From an uncultured Ignavibacteria bacterium (GTDB taxonomy: Bacteria > Bacteroidota > Ignavibacteria > Kapaibacteriales > UBA2268), in the NCBI GenBank assembly GCA_903862655.1, contig CAIOZA010000121.1, positions 1-49,261 on the forward strand: DNA of 49,261 bases, written 5' to 3'. Of the stretch, positions 33,780 to 42,700 are shown piece after piece. The notes beneath the pieces were generated by a model. That model was not told the origin of the DNA. It saw nothing but the letters and a program-made list of their open reading frames with translations, and made no database searches. The stretch's first letter is position 1; each line of letters starts with the position of its first letter. A program made the translations under genes and the position numbers.

Positions 33780-36245
33780 TTATAATTTCACAAACTTCCC
33801 GACACTATCCCCAAACCTGACGAAATACATCCCTGATGGGAGGGAGGAGACAACTAATCGTAGGGGTTCAAGATTTTGAACCCCTACAGACAATACAGTT
33901 TGTCCAAATATATTTAAGATCTTCACATCACTTAGTAAGAGCGAACGGCCGTTCGCCCCTACGAATATTTCTATGAAATCAGTTGCAGGATTGGGAGAAA
34001 TAGAGAAATCAGACTGATTATATTCTACGGCATCCTCTTCAACTGGAGAATAAGAGAAAGTTAGATCCGAGCAAATTTCCCAATCAAGTATATCATTATT
34101 CTCATAGGATGTGCCAGTCGATGAAGTAAATCCTACAAAAGCTGATGTTCCGTTATTTAGTGAGAGAAGTTTCGATATATCGATTGAATCGATTTCCAGA
34201 ATAGGCTTTTCGAATTTTCCGGTTGAATCGAGGAAAACAATTAATTTACTTGGATTAATGCTATACTTTATCTGTACATGATATATCGTGCTGTCGGCTC
34301 TTATCTGAATAATATCATTAGTTGTTTTGAGATTAGCCTTGGAATTATGATTACATGTGTTTGCCTTAATTCCATTCGAAAAGACAGCTACATGATTGCC
34401 ATCTAAATCGAAATAGGGCTTATCTTCGTTCTTATAAGTATCGAATTCAATTGCCAGGCTGTTGGAAATGCCTTCATATCCAAGTCCTCCGCCTGAATTG
34501 CCGTATGATAGTGGATAGGCATTTTGTATAACGAAGGCAATACCATCGGCACCGGGCAAAGAACCATCATCGAAATCATTATATGGAGATGACATCCTGA
34601 ATTTAAATTTTGCTGTGAAACCATTGCTCACATTTATAAGGTTCTTTGACCAAACAGCTCCAGACTGATTAGCTTTTGCCGGAGTCAACCTGAGTACAGA
34701 ATAAACTTTCTCAGCAGATTTTACAAAATTCAAACTGCTAATAACTGAAAAATTTGGAAGAGTAAATGATGTATAATCACATCTCTTTGAATATTTTGCA
34801 AGGAAAATGTCGTAAAATCCATTTGACTTGATAATTTTTTTGTTTAATTCAATCGCTAGACGAAAATTGCCTGTTACAATGATATCCTGATTTTTGTCTT
34901 CTGTTATTTTGGTAGGAACTATATATGATCCTGAATCCTGATAACTAATTGAGTTGCTACCCTTAGCCGTTCCATTGCTATCAAACAAAACAAGAAATCC
35001 CTGAATAATATTTTTATGTGAATTATTAAGAATCTCATTTCCAAAGTTCAATCTCGAAGAGTAAGTCCAGCCACATGCTAATAAATTATTATTGTCTTTT
35101 AAGTAAAACGAAGTTAAACAATCATCACCGTTACCACCAAACGTCTTAACCCATTGTACATCACCATCAGAATCGCATTTAGCAATATAAATATCAGATT
35201 GTGTAGTGTCCATTATTTTTTTTAATTGAAATCCGGGAGCAAAATTTCCATCCTTAAAAAAATATCCGGTAATATAGAAGTTGCTGTAACTATCAAAAGC
35301 AATATCAGTAAGAGTTATTAAATCATTAAAAATATAGTCTGACTGACCTGCAAATATTTTAACCCATTTCAATAGGCCATCAATAGTATAATTGGCAACA
35401 AAGATATTTCTTGAATTGGGAGTATTAACACTTTTATCTACAAATTTTCCATCACCGAAATCAGTTGGGTCAAACATATAACCCGCAATAGTTAATGTAT
35501 TATTTGGACTCCATCTGATTATGCAGTCAGCACCCCAAATATCAGTAATATCTTTTTGTATTAATCTTTTAGCCCACTGGCAATATCCATTGGAATTATA
35601 TTTCGCGAAGAACGGCATTTGTCCATTGTTATTGTTTAATTTGACTCCGTTTCCAAAATCAATATTATTGCAATAACCACTGATGTAGATGTTGTTGTCG
35701 CTGTCCAGACATATATCCATTCCCTGTGAACCCTTTATAGAGCCTATTGTATCGCCGCTTATACAGTGAGCCCAGAGGCAATTGCCATCAGGGGAATATT
35801 TTACAAAAAATATATTGTTGAAATTATCACCACTAACCACAATTCCATTACCAAAACTAATTCTTTTGGCTACACCTCTGGTCTGACCTACAAAAAGGAT
35901 ATTACCTTCATAATCTAAGAGTGAATTTGTAATCTCAATTTCTTTGTAATAACCTCTGATTGGTCTGATCCATTGGCATACACCATTGGGATTCAACTTT
36001 GAAATTATTAAAGTATTCTGTGTACTATCTTTATTATTAAAGACTAGAATATTGCCAAAATCAACAGAATCGGATTCATAAGATCCGGCGAAATAAATAT
36101 TCCCTACATTATCACAAGTAACAGAATTATTAAGATCAAACGAATCACCCCCAAAAGTCTTAAGCCACTCAAGGCTCTTGATTTCACCTGCATCGACCTG
36201 AAGAATGGAAATTAATATGCAAATACCAACTAGAGCTGATCTCAT
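33780..36245 (-). CDS. T9SS-secreted SBBP-propeller/legume-type lectin protein
   Basis: An 821-residue protein with a signal peptide (1-19). Repeated SBBP-like propeller blades cover about 25-480 (WLKTFGGDSFD, DSDNNIYISGYCN, KTFGGNGDDC). Next is a legume-type (L-type) lectin domain (about 505-730) with GADGIAFVIQNA, the GGGLGYEGI loop, NSLAIEFDTY and the DLDGNHVAV metal/sugar loop. A T9SS sorting domain (about 746-821) ends it. It is likely a surface glycan-binding protein; the ligand is unknown. The sorting domain carries palindromes at site A (33935-33962) and site B (33860-33887), and a partial R98 repeat follows the stop. It lies directly downstream of another T9SS gene (36385) on the same strand, with an R98 copy between them. 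Confidence 0.92.
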   Translation of the reverse strand: MRSALVGICILISILQVDAGEIKSLEWLKTFGGDSFDLNNSVTCDNVGNIYFAGSYESDSVDFGNILVFNNKDSTQNTLIISKLNPNGVCQWIRPIRGYYKEIEITNSLLDYEGNILFVGQTRGVAKRISFGNGIVVSGDNFNNIFFVKYSPDGNCLWAHCISGDTIGSIKGSQGMDICLDSDNNIYISGYCNNIDFGNGVKLNNNNGQMPFFAKYNSNGYCQWAKRLIQKDITDIWGADCIIRWSPNNTLTIAGYMFDPTDFGDGKFVDKSVNTPNSRNIFVANYTIDGLLKWVKIFAGQSDYIFNDLITLTDIAFDSYSNFYITGYFFKDGNFAPGFQLKKIMDTTQSDIYIAKCDSDGDVQWVKTFGGNGDDCLTSFYLKDNNNLLACGWTYSSRLNFGNEILNNSHKNIIQGFLVLFDSNGTAKGSNSISYQDSGSYIVPTKITEDKNQDIIVTGNFRLAIELNKKIIKSNGFYDIFLAKYSKRCDYTSFTLPNFSVISSLNFVKSAEKVYSVLRLTPAKANQSGAVWSKNLINVSNGFTAKFKFRMSSPYNDFDDGSLPGADGIAFVIQNAYPLSYGNSGGGLGYEGISNSLAIEFDTYKNEDKPYFDLDGNHVAVFSNGIKANTCNHNSKANLKTTNDIIQIRADSTIYHVQIKYSINPSKLIVFLDSTGKFEKPILEIDSIDISKLLSLNNGTSAFVGFTSSTGTSYENNDILDWEICSDLTFSYSPVEEDAVEYNQSDFSISPNPATDFIEIFVGANGRSLLLSDVKILNIFGQTVLSVGVQNLEPLRLVVSSLPSGMYFVRFGDSVGKFVKL
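33860..33887 (-). repeat. 28-bp palindrome in sorting-domain coding sequence (site B)
   Basis: GTAGGGGTTCAAGA faces TTTTGAACCCCTAC, with one mismatch. It is translated as VGVQNLEPLR. The element at 46718-46745 is almost the same, while the one at 3347-3374 differs in its inner arm. Confidence 0.87.
33935..33962 (-). repeat. 28-bp palindrome in sorting-domain coding sequence (site A)
   Basis: On the coding strand GTAGGGGCGAACGG faces CCGTTCGCTCTTAC, nearly perfect. It is translated as VGANGRSLL between IEIF and DVKILN. Confidence 0.87.
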
Positions 36246-36285
36246 ATTGACCTCTATGTGTTATGTTTAAATGTACTTCTTTTTA

Positions 36286-36382
36286 GAAACCCCCAACCCC
36301 CTTTGAAAAAGGTGGCTAATACATACATTGCAATTAATGTTTTTGTTTCCCCCTTGATCCAAGGGGGATTAAGGGGGTTTCT
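36286..36382 (-). repeat. R98 repeat, full copy after the giant T9SS gene
   Basis: Both inverted ends are present (GAAACCCCC and GGGGGTTTC), with the hairpins CCCCCTTGATCCAAGGGGG and CCCCCTTTGAAAAAGG. On the minus strand it starts two bases after the stop of the gene at 36385. Confidence 0.88.
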
Positions 36383-36384
36383 TC

Positions 36385-39300
36385 TTATAACTTTACAAAC
36401 TTCCCAACACTATCCCCAATTCTCACAAAATACATCCCCGATGGAAGGGATGAAACATCGATTCTTACTCCCTCCCTGCTTGCGGGGAGGGTTGGGGAGG
36501 GGTTAACATCCTGCCCATAAACATTGAATATATCTACCCTAACACTTTCGGAAAGCTCCCAGCTTTGCGAAAGTTGAATCGTCAGCTCATCAATCACAGG
36601 ATTCTCCATAATTTGGAATGAAGGATTGATTAACAGCGTTAATCGTGATATATTCGGCTGGCAAATACCGATTATTTTTAGAGAGCCGTCATGCTTTTCA
36701 TTGCTAATGTTAGCCTTTGACCAACTAAAATTAGATATCTTCAATGGAACTGAACTATTATCTGGAAGAAATATCTTGCCGCAAAATTCATATATCTTTG
36801 TGTCTATCGCATAAAGTTGGATGTTGTCCGCACTTATGTTCAGCACTCTTTCGCCTGCGATGATTGTGCTATTGAGGTTATTCGGAAGCATAGCTGTGGC
36901 ATTGAACCTGATTTCTGCAGTGAAGCTTAGAGGTTCGCTTATGGAAATATTTGCTTCTCTCCTTGCCATCAGCGGAATACAGAAGCCGGGATCTCCAATT
37001 TTAGCAGTTGTATCGGGTAGCCAAACCAATGTCATAGTCGATGTCGTGCCCTTCATCGCAATTTCTTTCGTGAAAGCACACGGTAAGTCAGACTCAACAA
37101 TCAGTTGGTCTGCATAATCCATGTAATCATTCGGTCGGAAACTGACTGAAATTGTTAAACTGCTGTCGGGACTTAACAGCTTAGGCAAGTCAGGAAAAGT
37201 AGATACAAAGAACTCCTTAACGGCATTCTTTGCATATATTTTTGTGATATTTATTGCTGTGTTCGATTTATTTGTGTAGATCATGTCTTTCTTTATGTCT
37301 GCTCCGGCGGCAAGTGTACCATAATCCAGATCGACCAATCCCGCAGTATTGATTTTATATTCTGTCAATGTGTGTTCTGCGTTGTTTTGACAGCCGTTTG
37401 CGTCGGTCACAGTGAGTTTATAAGTTCCGCCCTTCGTAACTCTGATCTCTTTCGTCATTTCTCCGCTTTCCCACTGATATGACTCAAAATCGTTATCTGC
37501 ACTAAGCTTAACGGTACTTCCCGAACAGAAAACCGAATCTCCGATTATGTTGAACGATGGTTTGTTGTTCTTCTCGACAGATATTTCAGCGGCTCCGGTA
37601 CATCCGTTTGAATCCGTAACAATAACAGTATATTTGATTGGTGCTTCGACAGTAATAGACTTTGTGACATCTCCTGTTGACCACTGGTAATCACTATAAT
37701 CGCCGTCAACAGACAGAGTTGTCATTTCACCCTGGCAAATCTTTGTTCGTCCGCTGATTGTAGGGGTAGGATTGGGATTAACTTTGATGAAGATAGAGGC
37801 TGTGTCGTAGCATCCGGCTTGATTCATCACTTCGACCTGATAATTGCCTGTTTTGCCGACAGTGATGGTCTGCAATGTTTCGCCAGTCGTCCAACTGTAA
37901 GTAACATTTGTATCTGGCTGAACGGTGTTCAGCCTTAACTTAAGATTGTCAATGCCCCAGGATTCATTTTGAAAATTCGAGGAAATATCGCGAAGTAATG
38001 CGTTCAATCCCAGCTGAAGAGTAGGGCAATTGTGTGCAAATCTGTAATTAAGCCTGTAAACAGTGGCACTAAAGCTCACCTGTTCATTGTTTATCATTAG
38101 TTTATCAATTGCGCCGGAATCCTTGGGATTATCTCCTCCCGGGTATCTATCAGGATAAGCCTGCCGTGCGCCATCCATTCTCGAAAAAGATGTTGTGCTG
38201 GAATACGATGTATTGCAGTTCAGATCCAGCACTCTGAACAGATCGGGACCGTTGGCAGTATTGACATTCCCGTCCCACGTTGCGACAACATACATATCGA
38301 ATGACACATCGACAGAATCGTGCAACGGCAGATTACCAAGGGTCAGCTTAATCATTTGATTGCCGAAGAGACCCAAATAGCGACGAGTCGGAAATTCGTT
38401 CGAATCGGGTTTTATTGGATTCTGCCATTCGGGATCAGTGATCTTTGTTGACCATTCAGGAAATGACCTTCTTATTTCAAAATTCTCGCTGTAATAATCT
38501 CCTCCCCACTGATACTTATATCCAATCCCGGCTTTTGCCTGAAGCACAACACTGTCACCCTCACAGAATGAAGTTGCACCAAGAGCAGAAAGAGTAACTT
38601 TGGGTTTATCGGATTGGATGATAGTTCGTGCTGCTGTATCACAGCAACCGAACTCGTTTGTGATGACCACAGAATAATTTCCACCTTTGGATACGCTTAT
38701 TTCATCTGTCGTTTCGCCGGTTGACCATTTCAGAGTATATTTTGTTGTATCGTCAGATTTGGCTTGAAGCATGACAGGATTCCCCCCGCAAATGATTGAA
38801 TCGCCCTTAAAAGCTACATCAACTTTAGGCTTGGGATTGACCATAACATATACGCTATCGGTAGCAACCTCAGCATTCGAAGTTACAGTAAGTTTATAGT
38901 ATCCGCTCATTGAAGGATCTGCATTGGGTATTACGGGATTACTTAAATCAGAAGTAAAGCCGTTAGGACCTGACCAGGAATAAACTGCAACAGGAGAATT
39001 ATTTATTAGATTGGAGAATAAGTATAATGTTTCACCACTACAGATATTACCTGCAACAACTTTAATGCTCATTTTGAAAGGAATATTTACATAATTCGGC
39101 AAGCCAGCTGCAGTTTGGGCATTTGTGACAATTGAAAGTGGAACCGCATTATAGTTAAAGTCACATTTTTGTCCAATTAGATTTGGTCTATTTATAGAAC
39201 TAAGTGATCTTCTTGCATAAAAGGACAAATATATTTTTTCATCAGGACCTAACTGAATAGCTCCAGCGTACAGACCACTTCCCGAACTATCTCTAAAGAC

Positions 39301-40266
39301 AGTGTAAGCATGGTTCAAGATCGAATCAGCATTTGAATAATTTAAGTCAAATTGATAAACGACAGGATCATTTGGTGGAAAAGTACCAGATACAAAAAGT
39401 TTTTTATTATCTGGTGAAAATTCAATTCCATAAGGTCCTGTCAATATTGAAATATCTTGTATCGAAATACAATTTGAAATTATACCAGATTCATTATCAA
39501 AATCAAATATTTCTATATTACCATTATAATGGATTGCTAATGCAATTTTTTTGCCATCAGGCGAGAATTTCATATATCCTAATCCATTCAAATCATAATT
39601 CTCTTTTATCGTTCGATTTCGATTATGCTTAGATCCAATACTTTGAAATATCGGATCGGTTAGCTTACCTGATGAATCAAGTTTCAGGGTGATAAATCTG
39701 TCGGAATCAAATTCATGAGCTATGATCCATATTTCCTTATTATTTTTATGAATAAAAGATGTTTGTTTCTCAGTGGATGATTTATAAATCAATATATTTT
39801 TGGTTGAAATATCTCCTAGACCCTTGTCTAATCTCATATCTACAATTGAATATCTAAACCCATTATTATCAATTGAATCAAGATTTAGTACATCAACACC
39901 AGTATAATCAACAGTAAAAATATAATATATTGAAGGATCATGAGGTGATTTTAATATCATTGCTGATTGTGTTGATGTAACACTTCCCATCAATTCAATC
40001 CCATCAGGCATAAGTTTGTGTTTGTTATTCCATACATTTCTGCCATCAGTATAAAATAACAAAGAACCTTTTGCATCTGAAATTGAAGCACATCCCTCAT
40101 TTTGCAGAATCGAACTTGCATGTAATGCAATTGGTTGGTTATAGGGTGTATTGAAAGTTATAGCTGCATGATTACCAAAAAACCAGTTATAATTTTCTTT
40201 CTGCCCGAACGCCAAACTGCTGACTGCAATGGCGATAACGAATAAAATTGTAATTCTCTGCTTCAT
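36385..40266 (-). CDS. Giant T9SS-secreted protein: propeller, Ig-like repeats, cohesin-like domain
   Basis: A 1293-residue protein with a signal peptide (1-21). The N-terminal ~400 residues form a propeller of the type opening NWFFGNHAAITF, common in T9SS/gliding-type proteins. Then come Ig/PKD-like repeats (about 405-1000) with WSTGETTDEISV, SWTTGETLQTITV, WSTGDVTKSITV and WESGEMTKEIRV. A ~225-residue jelly-roll-like segment (about 585-810) interrupts the second Ig repeat. After a CHU_C/Abnormal-spindle-like region and a cohesin-like domain, a T9SS sorting domain ends the protein. Only site B of the tail holds an inserted element (36468-36504). It is likely a surface or adhesion protein with no enzyme motif. 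Confidence 0.9.
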   Translation of the reverse strand: MKQRITILFVIAIAVSSLAFGQKENYNWFFGNHAAITFNTPYNQPIALHASSILQNEGCASISDAKGSLLFYTDGRNVWNNKHKLMPDGIELMGSVTSTQSAMILKSPHDPSIYYIFTVDYTGVDVLNLDSIDNNGFRYSIVDMRLDKGLGDISTKNILIYKSSTEKQTSFIHKNNKEIWIIAHEFDSDRFITLKLDSSGKLTDPIFQSIGSKHNRNRTIKENYDLNGLGYMKFSPDGKKIALAIHYNGNIEIFDFDNESGIISNCISIQDISILTGPYGIEFSPDNKKLFVSGTFPPNDPVVYQFDLNYSNADSILNHAYTVFRDSSGSGLYAGAIQLGPDEKIYLSFYARRSLSSINRPNLIGQKCDFNYNAVPLSIVTNAQTAAGLPNYVNIPFKMSIKVVAGNICSGETLYLFSNLINNSPVAVYSWSGPNGFTSDLSNPVIPNADPSMSGYYKLTVTSNAEVATDSVYVMVNPKPKVDVAFKGDSIICGGNPVMLQAKSDDTTKYTLKWSTGETTDEISVSKGGNYSVVITNEFGCCDTAARTIIQSDKPKVTLSALGATSFCEGDSVVLQAKAGIGYKYQWGGDYYSENFEIRRSFPEWSTKITDPEWQNPIKPDSNEFPTRRYLGLFGNQMIKLTLGNLPLHDSVDVSFDMYVVATWDGNVNTANGPDLFRVLDLNCNTSYSSTTSFSRMDGARQAYPDRYPGGDNPKDSGAIDKLMINNEQVSFSATVYRLNYRFAHNCPTLQLGLNALLRDISSNFQNESWGIDNLKLRLNTVQPDTNVTYSWTTGETLQTITVGKTGNYQVEVMNQAGCYDTASIFIKVNPNPTPTISGRTKICQGEMTTLSVDGDYSDYQWSTGDVTKSITVEAPIKYTVIVTDSNGCTGAAEISVEKNNKPSFNIIGDSVFCSGSTVKLSADNDFESYQWESGEMTKEIRVTKGGTYKLTVTDANGCQNNAEHTLTEYKINTAGLVDLDYGTLAAGADIKKDMIYTNKSNTAINITKIYAKNAVKEFFVSTFPDLPKLLSPDSSLTISVSFRPNDYMDYADQLIVESDLPCAFTKEIAMKGTTSTMTLVWLPDTTAKIGDPGFCIPLMARREANISISEPLSFTAEIRFNATAMLPNNLNSTIIAGERVLNISADNIQLYAIDTKIYEFCGKIFLPDNSSVPLKISNFSWSKANISNEKHDGSLKIIGICQPNISRLTLLINPSFQIMENPVIDELTIQLSQSWELSESVRVDIFNVYGQDVNPSPTLPASREGVRIDVSSLPSGMYFVRIGDSVGKFVKL
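36468..36504 (-). repeat. G/C-rich hairpin element in sorting-domain coding sequence (site B, second type)
   Basis: The coding strand has CCCTCCCCGCAAGCAGGGAG as core, read as PSPTLPASREG before the VRIDVSSL strand. It is the same element as 5236-5272. Confidence 0.82.
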
Positions 40267-40386
40267 AATCTATTCTCAGAAATAATGAGTATTCAACTTT
40301 TCAGATGACCAACACCTTTGAGGTGTAGGACATCTTATTTTTAGTTGTCATTCCTGTGCATGTGGCTGTGTGAAAACTACGATCAT

Positions 40387-40520
40387 GTCATTCTGAGGGA
40401 GCGAAGCGACCGTGAGAGCCGTAGGCCTGCGAAGCACATCCAGTATTCATGCGGACTAGATTCCTCACTTCGTTCGGAATGATCTCTAAATCAGACTTTT
40501 CACACAGTCTCGCATACAGG
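40387..40520 (+). repeat. Dispersed ~140-bp repeat, copy 2 (intergenic)
   Basis: It shares TGAGGGAGCGAAGCGACCGT, CCAGTATT, GCGGACTAG, CGGAATGA and CTAAATCAGACTTTTCAC in order with 25841-25980, with a different middle (GTAGGCCTGCGAAGC). It lies upstream of both flanking divergent genes. Confidence 0.8.
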
Positions 40521-40840
40521 AATCTTTTCTTATTTTATATGTTCACAAATTTACAAACTTTATACCCAATCCTCAAATATAAGTATCTTATGGAATAACA
40601 GATAAAGATTACTATGCTTATACATCACTTATTCATCGAATTAGTCTCAGCAAATCAATTCAACGTTCATAAATTTAGATATTTTTCAATATTGTTACCA
40701 TATTCAATAACTAAACACATTTCAAGCTAAAAAGTTACACGTGGAAACAAAAATAAATCAAATACTGCCAACAAATCGAATATTCTCGATCATATTTCTT
40801 AAATTTGTAATCTATGAAAATATAATATTAGGAATACAAA
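40521..40840. other. AT-rich intergenic stretch upstream of serS
   Basis: About 320 bases without an ORF, hairpin or recognised repeat. An AGGA sits before the serS ATG. Presumably it carries promoters for serS and, on the other strand, for the giant T9SS gene; none can be placed with confidence. Confidence 0.5.
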
Positions 40841-42103
40841 ATGCTCGATCTTAAATTTATCCGCGAAAACCCTGATGCAGTCAGGATTAACATAATTAAT
40901 AAGAATGAATCTGCAGATATCAACGCAGTTCTTGCTGTTGACGAGAAACGCCGTAATATCATCCAGGAAGTAGAACAGCTCAAGAATCAGCGCAATACCG
41001 TTTCTGCCGAAATTGCTGTTCTGAAGAAGAACAAAGAGGATGCAACTGAGAAGATCGAAGCTATGAAGCTCGTTTCCGACCGCATAAAAGAGCTGGACGA
41101 CGAACTCCGCGAGGCTGACGAGTCCCTTCGGGATCAGGTGTCACGCATACCGAACATGGTTCATTCATCAGTTCAAGTCGGCAAAACCGCAGAAGACAAT
41201 GTAGAAGTCCGCCGTTGGGGCACAAACAAGATGGAGCAGACGAATAACCATATAGAAATTTCAAAAGCATTGGGAATTATTGATTTCGAACGCGGAACGA
41301 AGGTTTCTGGTTCGGGCTTTGCTTACTATGTTGGACAGGGAGCAGCTCTCGAGAGAGCATTAATCAATTTCATGCTCGAAAAGCAGACAACCGAGAACGG
41401 ATATACAGAACTTATGACACCACTGATTGTCAATCCCGGTGCGATGTTCGGCACAGGACAATTGCCGAAGATGGTTGACGATATGTACTTCGCCGAGAAG
41501 GATAATCTCTACCTGATCCCTACAGCTGAAGTGCCAATCACAAATTTCTATGCGGGTGAGATGCTGAAAGTGGAAGAGCTGCCGATAAAATTCTGCGGAT
41601 ATACACCGTGCTTCCGTCGCGAAGCAGGCAGTTACGGCAAGGAGACAAGAGGATTCCTGCGCGTTCATCAGTTCAATAAAGTAGAGCTCGTAAAATTTGC
41701 TTTGCCGGAAACATCATACGATGAACTTGAATCACTCACCGGCAACGCTGAATCTATCCTGAAAGCATTGGAGATACCATATAGAGTAATCAAGCTATGT
41801 TCTGGCGATACAAGCTTTTCGAGTGCAATGACTTATGACATCGAAGTCTGGTCACCGGGTGAGCAGAAATGGCTGGAAGCATCGAGTTGTTCGAACTTTG
41901 AGGATTTCCAGGCTAGAAGAGCAAATATCAGATTCAAACGTACACCGACAGATAAGCCCGAGTTTGTTCATACACTGAATGGATCGGGTATGGCAACATC
42001 CAGACTGATAGTGGCATTGATCGAGAATTATTATCAGGAAGACGGCAGAATCAAGGTACCGGAAGTGCTGAGACCATACACGAAGTTTGATTATATAGGA
42101 TAG
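40841..42103 (+). CDS. serS: Seryl-tRNA synthetase
   Basis: A 420-residue class II synthetase charging tRNA-Ser and tRNA-Sec with serine. The N-terminal MLDLKFIRENPD start and the long antiparallel coiled-coil arm (about 25-105, rich in Lys/Glu) are typical. The catalytic core shows TAEVPITNFY, motif 2 (CFRREAGSYGKETRGFLRVH) and motif 3 (NGSGMATSRLIVALIENY). The start follows AGGAATACAAA, and the length matches the family. It uses more G/C-ending codons than the surface genes around it, as expected for a highly expressed gene. Confidence 0.98.
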   Translation: MLDLKFIRENPDAVRINIINKNESADINAVLAVDEKRRNIIQEVEQLKNQRNTVSAEIAVLKKNKEDATEKIEAMKLVSDRIKELDDELREADESLRDQVSRIPNMVHSSVQVGKTAEDNVEVRRWGTNKMEQTNNHIEISKALGIIDFERGTKVSGSGFAYYVGQGAALERALINFMLEKQTTENGYTELMTPLIVNPGAMFGTGQLPKMVDDMYFAEKDNLYLIPTAEVPITNFYAGEMLKVEELPIKFCGYTPCFRREAGSYGKETRGFLRVHQFNKVELVKFALPETSYDELESLTGNAESILKALEIPYRVIKLCSGDTSFSSAMTYDIEVWSPGEQKWLEASSCSNFEDFQARRANIRFKRTPTDKPEFVHTLNGSGMATSRLIVALIENYYQEDGRIKVPEVLRPYTKFDYIG

Positions 42104-42128
42104 AAATAAACTTGATAACTAAAAAATC

Positions 42129-42422
42129 TTACAATATTACTTTACCTGTTACATAGTTATGAACTAACTTTTGTATGAGTTCCTGATAATTCATTCCAAA
42201 TTGTTTACTTTTATCTTGAATAATGTCAAAATCTTCTTTTGCAAGCCGTATATTGATAGTCTTTTCATTTTCTTTAATATTAGAGAAAAATGATCTTAGA
42301 CTGTTTCTACGTTCTTCAATATTACCATTGCTCTCCCATTCTCCATTCTCTATGGATTCTAACATATCAACTTCTTCGTTCTGAAGTTTAGAATCTCTCC
42401 AGTCAATATTCTTATTTTCCAT
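42129..42422 (-). CDS. BrnA/CopG-like ribbon-helix-helix antitoxin
   Basis: A 97-residue protein with an acidic N-terminal half and a C-terminal segment INIRLAKEDFDIIQDKSKQF...YQELIQKLVHNYV, typical of CopG/BrnA-type antitoxins (one beta strand and two helices for DNA binding and dimerisation). It starts three bases after the stop of the BrnT-like toxin frame on the same strand, giving the toxin-first order usual for BrnTA. Such antitoxins neutralise the toxin and repress the operon. If the toxin is inactive, this may be an orphan antitoxin. Confidence 0.82.
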   Translation of the reverse strand: MENKNIDWRDSKLQNEEVDMLESIENGEWESNGNIEERRNSLRSFFSNIKENEKTINIRLAKEDFDIIQDKSKQFGMNYQELIQKLVHNYVTGKVIL

Positions 42423-42425
42423 ATT

Positions 42426-42700
42426 TTATTCTCCCAAATAAATTTTTGTAAATTTACGACTTGGATAAATTGTTTTCAAAAATATCTCCTCATCGGTTTC
42501 GGTGTATGGTACTAAATAAATATAATTATCAATTTCGATGACGAAAATCCTTTGATTAGAGTATTTTAAATTGTTTGGATGATAAATATCATCAATAATG
42601 TCACCATTTCTGATTTTCTCAGCTATAACGTCAAAAGTAATATTCCTACTTTTATTAAGAATACTATTTTTATCTTCACTCCAATTCAGCTTTTTTTCAT
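42426..42700 (-). CDS. BrnT-like toxin gene, out of frame at an A7 run near its start
   Basis: From about 42695 to 42426 one frame reads KKLNWSEDKNSILNKSRNIT...RIFVIEIDNYIYLVPY...KTIYPSRKFTKIYLGE, the small BrnT-type ribonuclease pattern (W...K...N in front, then R.I...I and the S.R...YL end). The natural ATG (42698-42700, TGATG overlap with the comM stop) is followed by seven A residues and then TGA in its own frame. Adding one A would give an uninterrupted 91-residue toxin. Options are a one-base deletion, slippage at the A-run that makes some full-length toxin, or a sequencing error. No ATG, GTG or TTG start exists in the toxin frame. The antitoxin follows three bases after its stop. Confidence 0.65.

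Noticed and set aside
33860-33962. Closely spaced palindromes suggesting a CRISPR or REP array
   Set aside because: The units are not regularly spaced, have no spacers, are translated in frame, and no cas or RAYT transposase gene is present.
36258-36506. An 82-codon ORF antisense to the end of the giant T9SS gene
   Set aside because: It is made of R98 and the G/C-rich hairpin element, not a protein gene.
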